NCBI GenBank assembly: GCA_964519955.1
Contig: CAZFLM010000046.1
Coordinates: 1 to 53,448 of the forward strand
Reading direction: 5' to 3'
DNA from: CAZFLM01 sp964519955
GTDB taxonomy: Bacteria; Armatimonadota; Chthonomonadetes; Chthonomonadales; CAJBBX01
Length of the DNA stretch: 53,448 nucleotides
Of the stretch, positions 48,092 to 53,448 are shown in pieces. The notes under the pieces were generated by a model that had not been told where the DNA came from, did no database searches, and saw only the letters and a program-made list of their open reading frames with translations. The position numbers and the translations under genes are program-made. The first letter of the stretch is position 1. Every line of letters starts with the position of its first letter.

Positions 48092-50235
48092 TCCAGGTAC
48101 AGCCGCGCCAGGTCGCCGGGGCCGACGGGCACGTACCGAGTGGGCAGGCGGTCGTGCAGGTCCTTCAGCCACGCCGGGTAGTACCACCAACTGATCGCCA
48201 GCGTGCTCATGAAGCCGGGGCGCTCCCTCGGCGTGTTGGCCGCGATCTCGCCGAGGAGCCACGCGTTCTCCAGTTCCATCTTCTTCGTCTGCGTCTCCTC
48301 GGGCGTCGTCCACACGCGGAAGTTCGTGAGCGTGTGGAAGACCGGCACGCCGTCCAGCACCGTGTTCGCGTTGGCCGCGCTAATGTCCGTGTGGCGGCCC
48401 AGGTCAGCCAGGATGTAGCCCAACCCCTTGATGCCGCGCGTGAACCGCCGGATCATCTCGACGGGCGCGGTGGGACCGGAAGAGCCGCCGTTGTACAGCT
48501 CCAGCCCGTCCATATCGAGCCGCTTCAGGTACCGCCCGGTCAAGGACACGTACTCCGCCCAGATGCGCTCCCGGTCCTCCTTGCGGAAGCGGGACGCATA
48601 CACCGGCGCGTTCATGTAGAGCAGGCCGAAGAACGAGTCGTTCGGCGTGGCGTGCTCGTAGTACCACTGCGCCACGAGGGGCATCGCGTCGACGAGCGTC
48701 ATGTTCATCGCGTAGCCGATCGGGATGGCGCCGCGCGCCGGGTCCGCCCAGATGCCGCGCTGGTAGAACTGCCAGTACCAGTGCGAGTCGCCGCTGTCCA
48801 TGATGTTCGTCGTGATGTACACCTTCTGGCGGTCCAGCTTCGGCGCGGGCGGCGGCTGTGTCCGGAAGCGCTGGCGGAACGTGCCGGCCGGCGGCTCGAT
48901 GGCGCTCAAGACCGTTACGTTCGACGAGAAGCCCGTGCCCGGCACCCACTTGCCGTACTCGCTCAGCAGGCGCACCGCACTGTACTCCTCGATGCCCTTC
49001 GTGACGTACATCGGCCAGCCCATGACGGGCACGTTGCCGGGCGTCTTCGCGAGCAGCTCCTCGACGAACTCCATCTCGGCGGCCGGATCGGCGCCCTTCT
49101 CGCGATCCGTCGGCGCGGAGACCCAGAACAGGAACACCTTCTGCTGCACCATCACGTCGCGGCTGGAGAGCGAGGTGGTGAGCGGGTACTCCCACGCCAG
49201 CAGGTGGTGGCTCATGCGCGGCCAGTACTTGTCGAACACGTAGCGGCACGCGTCGACGTTGCGTTTCCATCGCCCGCGCAGGTCCTCGACGATCGGCAGC
49301 TTCAGCTTCTCCGCCAGGCTCGGCGAGGCGGGCAGCGCGTCCTCCAGCCCGGCCAGCATCCACGCAGCGTTGACCGAGCCCGGCATCTCCGGGTCCCACA
49401 CGATGAGTCCCCGGAAGTCCGCGCGGAACCGCTGCAGCGCCTCGAGCGGGTCCTTCAGCAGCTCCTCGGGGCCTGTGTAGCGCTTCTCCTGCATGTACTT
49501 CAGCCACATCTCGTCGTAGCGGCCCGGGTTGGTCTTGTTGATCAGGTAGAGGCGCGGCCCCTTGCGGTTCACCAGGCCCTGCAGCGCGACGAGGAGCGTG
49601 CCGGTGTCGTGGCTGGCGGCGGAGACGTCCGCGACGACGAGGCGCCGCGGTACCTTGCCGGGCGTGCGGGGCATCCACGAGGCATAGGGCCGCGGCTCGC
49701 GCGCCTCCGCGATGTTGGCGAGCTGCACGTCCGACACGGCCAGCTCCAGATCGTCGAACCAGAGGCCCTCAACCACGCCGTCCGCGATGAGCAGCACCCG
49801 CACGCGCGTGCACCCGGCCGCCACGGTGACCCGGAACGCGATAGGCCGCCAGTCGTAGTCGCCCGCCGGCAGCGCCTGGCGCGCCTCCCCAGCCCCGTCG
49901 AACCCCACGCCGATGAAGCTCTTGCCCACCCCGCGCCCGCGCACCCAGCACCGCGCCACGTAGGTCGTCTCCGGCTTCGCGGCCAGCCAGCCCGAGTTGA
50001 CCAGCACGTACTTGTACGCCTCGGTCGGCGTGGCATCCGCGATGCGCAGCGACCACCCGCCCCCGTGCGCCACGGCCACGTCGATCTCCGCGCTGCCCTT
50101 CGTCCCCGGCGAGATCCCCCGCTCCCACCCCACCGCGAACCCCTTCCCGTCCGCCGCCTCGAACCCGGCGTTGGGGATGGCAATAGGCTGCGCCTGGACC
50201 ATCGCGGCGAAGGCAAGGAAGGGCATGAGGAGCAT
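48079..50235 (-). CDS. Secreted GxGYxYP-like putative glycoside hydrolase
   Basis: 718 residues from the ATG at 50235. A signal peptide (MLLMPFLAFAAMVQAQ) precedes a jelly-roll binding domain (about 20-190). Then comes GTLLVALQGLVNRKGPRLYL with INKTNPGRYDEMWLKYMQ, the N-terminal signature of GxGYxYP proteins (the domain-of-unknown-function pair PF16216/PF14323). The C-terminal catalytic-like part has KVYITTNIMDSGDSHWYWQF, IPIGYAMNMTL and MSTLAISWWYYPAWL. Activity is not established for the family, but polysaccharide-locus context suggests hydrolysis. It is last in a probable operon of five. Confidence 0.75.
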   Translation of the reverse strand: MLLMPFLAFAAMVQAQPIAIPNAGFEAADGKGFAVGWERGISPGTKGSAEIDVAVAHGGGWSLRIADATPTEAYKYVLVNSGWLAAKPETTYVARCWVRGRGVGKSFIGVGFDGAGEARQALPAGDYDWRPIAFRVTVAAGCTRVRVLLIADGVVEGLWFDDLELAVSDVQLANIAEAREPRPYASWMPRTPGKVPRRLVVADVSAASHDTGTLLVALQGLVNRKGPRLYLINKTNPGRYDEMWLKYMQEKRYTGPEELLKDPLEALQRFRADFRGLIVWDPEMPGSVNAAWMLAGLEDALPASPSLAEKLKLPIVEDLRGRWKRNVDACRYVFDKYWPRMSHHLLAWEYPLTTSLSSRDVMVQQKVFLFWVSAPTDREKGADPAAEMEFVEELLAKTPGNVPVMGWPMYVTKGIEEYSAVRLLSEYGKWVPGTGFSSNVTVLSAIEPPAGTFRQRFRTQPPPAPKLDRQKVYITTNIMDSGDSHWYWQFYQRGIWADPARGAIPIGYAMNMTLVDAMPLVAQWYYEHATPNDSFFGLLYMNAPVYASRFRKEDRERIWAEYVSLTGRYLKRLDMDGLELYNGGSSGPTAPVEMIRRFTRGIKGLGYILADLGRHTDISAANANTVLDGVPVFHTLTNFRVWTTPEETQTKKMELENAWLLGEIAANTPRERPGFMSTLAISWWYYPAWLKDLHDRLPTRYVPVGPGDLARLYLESRR

Positions 50236-50249
50236 GGAAGGCGGTCCTT

Positions 50250-50987
50250 TTAGGGCTGAGGGTTGGCCTCTGTGGGGCGGGCGCGCTTCGGCAGGCGGAT
50301 GTAGCCGCGCGATACCGACAGCCACACCACCAGGACGGCAATGCCAACCCCGTCCGCACCCAAGTCTCGGACAAAGCCGACGCGCAGAGGCCCAGAAGCG
50401 AACCGCCACTCCAGCAGGAACGCGCAGAGGGCCGCAGCCGCCACGCCCGCGCACACGGAAGACCGTGCCACGCGCCCGCGCAACTCGTCCACGGTGAACG
50501 CGCAAACGGCGCTCAGCATGAAGTAGGCGAAGGCGTGCCAGGCGAGTGCCGCCGCGCAGAACAGCGCGAACAGCGCGCCCGCTCCCCACACACCGGCCGG
50601 CGAGCCACCGAGCAGGCCCGCCACGAACTGCCTGGCGGGCTCGAACGGGCTCCGAAACGAGGTGACGACAAACAGGACAGCTAGCGTGCCGAGCGTGACG
50701 AACACGCCGGTGTACCGGAACCGGCGCGGCTCGTCCTTCCGGCCCATGCGGGCCTCCTTGGCGATCTCGTCCAGGTCGAGCGACGGGAGGCCCTCGTCGG
50801 CGCTGCGCACGATGGTTCGGCGGATCAGGTCCAGCTCGTCCTGCGTGAGGTTCGCGCCGAAGCGCACGCGGATGCCGGAGCCCGGCACGCCGAGCGTCAG
50901 CACCCCGGTCTGCTCCTCCTGCACCATGACAACGTGATCGAACGGCAGATCGTACAGCCTGCCGCGATGGCGCATCCTCAACCGCAT
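50250..50987 (-). CDS. Membrane protein, unknown
   Basis: 245 residues from the ATG at 50987, with GGAGGTGG upstream. The N-terminal 90 residues are soluble (MRHRGRLYDLPFDHVVMVQE, GSGIRVRFGANLTQDELDLI), perhaps a small beta domain plus helix. Four membrane helices follow (about 97-117, 133-165, 175-195, 205-228). The C-terminus is basic and proline-rich. I do not recognise the family. It ends 14 nt before the GxGYxYP gene and follows the next membrane gene by 30 nt. Confidence 0.7.
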   Translation of the reverse strand: MRLRMRHRGRLYDLPFDHVVMVQEEQTGVLTLGVPGSGIRVRFGANLTQDELDLIRRTIVRSADEGLPSLDLDEIAKEARMGRKDEPRRFRYTGVFVTLGTLAVLFVVTSFRSPFEPARQFVAGLLGGSPAGVWGAGALFALFCAAALAWHAFAYFMLSAVCAFTVDELRGRVARSSVCAGVAAAALCAFLLEWRFASGPLRVGFVRDLGADGVGIAVLVVWLSVSRGYIRLPKRARPTEANPQP

Positions 50988-51017
50988 CTCAACCACCTCC
51001 GGACGGCCAGATCAGCG

Positions 51018-51416
51018 TCAGTGCTCCTCGCCGGAGAGCGCCTTTAGGATCACGCTCGACACGGCCCACGCGAGGAACGCCAGGATATTGAGCACGAAGC
51101 CCAGGACGCCGCCAACGCGCCGCTCCTCGCTGCGGGCCGCGTCGCCGATGCCCAGGGCCATGCCGAGCGTGAGGAGGGCGGTCGCGCAGGAGCTGGGGAT
51201 GAAGCGGACGTCCATCAGGCGCGGAATCACCAGCACGAGGAGCGCCCCGCCGATGACGAGCGACCCCCTCGCCCACGACGCGCCCATCGCCCAGGCGGGC
51301 AGGCCACTCGCCGCGTCGAGGCACCATGCCCCCAGCCGACGCCACCGCGACGCTCCGGCCGGAGGACTGGAAGCCGGATGCGGATGGAGTGGCACACTGC
51401 GTTGACGCGCGGCCAT
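51018..51416 (-). CDS. Small membrane protein, unknown
   Basis: 132 residues, GGAGGACG six nt before the ATG. A polar, Arg/Pro-rich start of about 45 residues precedes three hydrophobic helices (RGSLVIGGALLVLVIP, ATALLTLGMALGIG, GGVLGFVLNILAFLAWAVSS). An acidic/basic hinge (DAARSEERRVGG) separates helices two and three. No family recognised. It lies 15 nt after the helical protein upstream. Confidence 0.65.
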   Translation of the reverse strand: MAARQRSVPLHPHPASSPPAGASRWRRLGAWCLDAASGLPAWAMGASWARGSLVIGGALLVLVIPRLMDVRFIPSSCATALLTLGMALGIGDAARSEERRVGGVLGFVLNILAFLAWAVSSVILKALSGEEH

Positions 51417-51431
51417 GGTCGTCCTCCGGGT

Positions 51432-51899
51432 CTACGGCGGTGGGATCAGGCGGAAGGTCGCGTCGAAGATGGCCTTGTCCTCCGCGCCCAGGGCATCCCC
51501 CGCAAGCTTAGCGATGGCGTAGTGTTCCGCGTGGAGAGCCCCGTCACCTGCAGCGTGCGCCGCGTTTGCCAGGATCGCGTGCGCGAACGCGACCTCCCAG
51601 TCCGGGCGGGAGTTGGCGGCGACCCAGTCGAACGTGCGCCGGGCGTAGTGCAGGGCGAGGTCGCCGTGGCCGAGCAGCGCGTGCGCCTGAGCCAGCAGCA
51701 TCTCGGCAAGCGCGGCGTTCTCCGCGGTCCCAACCTGCGACCAGTGGTATGCGGCGGAGTAGGCGCACGCCAGCAGCTCGGCGTCCTCGGCATTGGAGCG
51801 CTGCTCGGCCTCCGCCAGGGTCCAGGCGCGGTTGTTGCACTCGATGGCGAACCACCTGTGCCACTTGCCAACTTCCTCGGGCGACGGACGATCGGGCAT
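51432..51899 (-). CDS. Soluble all-helical (TPR-like) protein
   Basis: 155 residues from the ATG at 51899 (GGAGG eight nt upstream). All-helical with two TPR-like hairpins: HRWFAIECNNRAWTLAEAEQ, LLACAYSAAYHWSQVGTAEN, LAEMLLAQAHALLGHGDLAL, HYARRTFDWVAANSRPDWEV, AHAILANAAHAAGDGALHAE. This arrangement is widespread among bacterial proteins annotated as hypothetical. Function unknown. Forty-five nt separate it from the SMP-30 gene upstream. Confidence 0.72.
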   Translation of the reverse strand: MPDRPSPEEVGKWHRWFAIECNNRAWTLAEAEQRSNAEDAELLACAYSAAYHWSQVGTAENAALAEMLLAQAHALLGHGDLALHYARRTFDWVAANSRPDWEVAFAHAILANAAHAAGDGALHAEHYAIAKLAGDALGAEDKAIFDATFRLIPPP

Positions 51900-51944
51900 G
51901 GCGTGGGCCTCCAAACGCGTTGTGGTAGGAGGCCGTACGAGGCG

Positions 51945-52829
51945 CTACTGGCTGCCCACTCCCCGCACGCGCATGCGCAGCCCGTACACGCTGTCGCCTG
52001 CGGTGATGAAGAGCAGGCGACGGTCCTTGCCGCCGAAGCACACGTTCGCGGTCCAGCCGGCGGGCACCGCGATGCGCTCGGTCTGCTTGCCCGCCTTGTC
52101 GAACACCGTCACCCCGCTGCCAGTGAGGTAGACGTTGCCCTCGCTGTCGATGGTGAGGCCGTCGGAGCCCATCGAGCAGAAGAGGCGCCGGTTCGTCAGC
52201 GCGCCGTCTGCCGCGATGTCGTACGCGTACGTCTTGCCCGCGCCGATGTCTGCCACATAGAGCGTCTTGCCGTCCGGCGTGCCGATGATCCCGTTCGCCT
52301 GCTTCAGGTCGGCGTCGGCGAGCTTCAGCGCCTTGCCGGCGGGCGGCAGGTAGTAGACGCCCTGGCTCGCCTGCTCCATAGGGCCCCGCTGCCAGTAGCC
52401 GCGCTTGTAGTAAGGATCGGTGACGTACACGCCGCCATTCGGAGCCACCCATACGTCGTTGGGCCCATTCAGCAGCTTGCCGCCGAAGCCCGACACGACG
52501 AGCTTCTTGGCGCCCTTCGCGTCCAGGCGCCACAGCTCGTTCTTCTCGTCGGCGCACGCCCACAGGTTCCCCTGTCTGTCGAAGCACATCCCGTTCGAGC
52601 GGCCGGCGGGCTGCAGCCACGTTGTCAGCTTGCCGTCCACGCTCCACTTCAGGATGCGGTCGTTGGGCTGATCGGTGAAGTACACGTTGCCCTGCGCATC
52701 GCACGCCGGCCCCTCCGTGAAGCTGAACCCGCTCGCCAGCTTCTCCAGCTTCGCCCCGGGCTCGACGACGCTCTCGGCGCGGGCCGGCGAGACAGCCAGA
52801 ACGAGCAAGACGAACGCGACGATCCTCAT
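51945..52829 (-). CDS. Secreted SMP-30/gluconolactonase-like protein
   Basis: 294 residues, AAGGAGG upstream. A signal peptide (MRIVAFVLLVLAVSPARA) precedes a six-bladed propeller. GFSFTEGPACDAQGNVYFTD carries the family metal-ligand Glu, LNGPNDVWVAPNGGVYVTDP the Asn, and GSDGLTIDSEGNVYLTG the Asp. These bind Ca2+ or Zn2+ in lactonases that open aldono-lactones. Secretion suggests periplasmic sugar oxidation products as substrate. It is the first gene of the minus-strand group down to 48079. Confidence 0.88.
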   Translation of the reverse strand: MRIVAFVLLVLAVSPARAESVVEPGAKLEKLASGFSFTEGPACDAQGNVYFTDQPNDRILKWSVDGKLTTWLQPAGRSNGMCFDRQGNLWACADEKNELWRLDAKGAKKLVVSGFGGKLLNGPNDVWVAPNGGVYVTDPYYKRGYWQRGPMEQASQGVYYLPPAGKALKLADADLKQANGIIGTPDGKTLYVADIGAGKTYAYDIAADGALTNRRLFCSMGSDGLTIDSEGNVYLTGSGVTVFDKAGKQTERIAVPAGWTANVCFGGKDRRLLFITAGDSVYGLRMRVRGVGSQ

Positions 52830-52935
52830 GGTGCTGCCTCCTTCAACCAGCGCATCGGGCTCTGAATAACCCGCCTCGGGTGCGTGCCGCCGAACTTAGC
52901 GAGCCGGTCCTCACGCCTCAGCCCCGCACACGCCC

Positions 52936-53231
52936 GCCGTCGCGCCAGGAGGGCGCTTGGCCGCAGGCCCGCCAGGCGGGGGATTCATCCTCCGACCACC
53001 CCAGCGCCCCGCACGCGCCCGCCGTCGCGCCCGGAGGGCGCTTGGCCGCAGGCCCGCCAGGCGGGGGATTCATCCTCCGACCACCCCAGCGCCCCGCACG
53101 CGCCCGCCGTCGCGCCCGGAGGGCGCTTGGCCGCAGGCCCTCCAGGCGGGGGATTCATCCCACGACGTCCCGCCGTTGCGCCCGCCTGGGCGCTTGGCCG
53201 CAGGCCATCCAGGCGGGGGATTCGTCCGCCG
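52936..53231. repeat. Tandem array of an 84-86-bp palindromic unit
   Basis: GGCGCTTGG occurs at 52952, 53038, 53122 and 53189, giving periods of 86, 84 and 67 bp; the last unit has lost about 17 bp. Each unit contains GCGCCC-GGA-GGGCGC-type and CCCGCC-A-GGCGGG-type palindromes, TTGGCCGCAGGCC and GGGGGATTC. The first units are nearly identical, so they are recent. The remainder of the gap 52830-53256 shows nothing else. Confidence 0.9.
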
Positions 53232-53256
53232 ACACCCCGCCGCCGGACGCACCGCC

Positions 53257-53448
53257 CTACCGCGCGAACGCGAACGCCGGCACGCGCATCGCCGCCTGCT
53301 CCGCCGGCACGTTCCGCGCCACCCACGGCTCGATGGCCTTCGCCCAGATCGCGTAACCCTTCTCCGTCAGGTGCAGGTAGTCCGGCATGGTGTCGCGCGA
53401 GATCGTGCCATCCTTCTCCAGGAACCGGGCGCCGAAGTACAGGTAGCT
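53257..53448 (-). CDS. SGNH/GDSL hydrolase, C-terminal part only
   Basis: 63 residues before the stop; the gene runs off the right edge. SYLYFGARFLEKDGTISRDT followed by MPDYLHLTEKGYAIWAKAIE is block V of SGNH (GDSL, platelet-activating-factor acetylhydrolase-like) esterases, with the catalytic Asp-x-x-His pair in DYLH. Such enzymes de-esterify acetylated sugars or lipids. The Ser block lies beyond the window. Confidence 0.85.
   Translation of the reverse strand, partial: SYLYFGARFLEKDGTISRDTMPDYLHLTEKGYAIWAKAIEPWVARNVPAEQAAMRVPAFAFAR

Noticed and set aside
52936..53231. CRISPR array
   Set aside because: Units of 67-86 bp are repeated throughout, without unique spacers of constant length, and no cas gene is in the window. 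The heptamer arrays also lack spacers.

Overview
The window is a GC-rich (my estimate is upper 60s percent) stretch of a bacterial chromosome. A run of exactly 100 N (20375-20474) marks a scaffold join, so it is probably a metagenome or draft assembly. The best taxonomic guess is an Armatimonadota-like lineage or another PVC/Hydrogenedentes-type polysaccharide degrader. The reasons are an H-X9-DG pseudopilin-like protein with the CLSHIKQL motif, many secreted beta-helix and TIM-barrel proteins, URO-D-like proteins, a short FtsY, and a very repeat-rich intergenic fraction. No rRNA or tRNA is present to settle this.

Layout. 0.1-9.4 kb, minus strand: secreted carbohydrate-active proteins (WbsX/GH99-like, two beta-helix proteins, a nucleoside-hydrolase-like protein) and the pseudopilin-like protein. 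9.6-15.1 kb: a ManD/RspA-type enolase-superfamily enzyme, a toxin-antitoxin pair with a decayed second copy, a DUF4240 gene, and a dgcA-dgcN pair (dipeptide-epimerase-like and DUF1611). 15.4-17.5 kb: a propeller plus alpha/alpha-barrel protein. 17.5-20.1 kb: housekeeping ybaB, dnaX and the small SRP RNA (ffs). 20.7-24.2 kb: an ABC exporter operon with a TPR-like protein. 24.4-25.4 kb: back-to-back sigma-70-type promoters, a candidate structured RNA and an HNH endonuclease. 25.4-30.5 kb: panD, a 23-residue-repeat protein, ridA, a CBS-GGDEF protein, ftsY and a TauE/SafE permease. 30.6-41.6 kb: sugar-related genes (beta-helix, amidohydrolase, Tat-exported TIM barrel, URO-D-like, GH43/32-like propeller, beta-helix lipoprotein, secreted TIM barrel). 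41.8-48.0 kb: cytosolic TIM barrel, PH-like membrane protein, MFS transporter, BadF/BcrA-type kinase and two tandem SIS-domain proteins, perhaps an amino-sugar route. 48.1-52.8 kb, minus strand: a probable five-gene operon from SMP-30 lactonase to a GxGYxYP-like protein. The right edge cuts an SGNH hydrolase.

The least ordinary feature is the intergenic DNA. At least four families of 7-bp tandem repeats (cores CCCAAGT, CTACTCG/CTACTAG, CTTCTGR, CACCCGR) are scattered here, resembling the STRR heptanucleotide repeats described in filamentous cyanobacteria. One copy lies in frame inside a secreted enzyme and another supplies a stop codon. Several longer palindromic repeat families (REP-like 16-bp inverted repeats, a 70-bp element, an 86-bp tandem array, a 30-55-bp element) share the same gaps, and some flank the assembly gap. 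Second in interest is a roughly 230-nt region before the HNH gene with a perfect TTGACA box, five potential hairpins and an intrinsic terminator.

All calls come from reading the sequence. No database search or folding program was run, so family names rest on recognised motifs.
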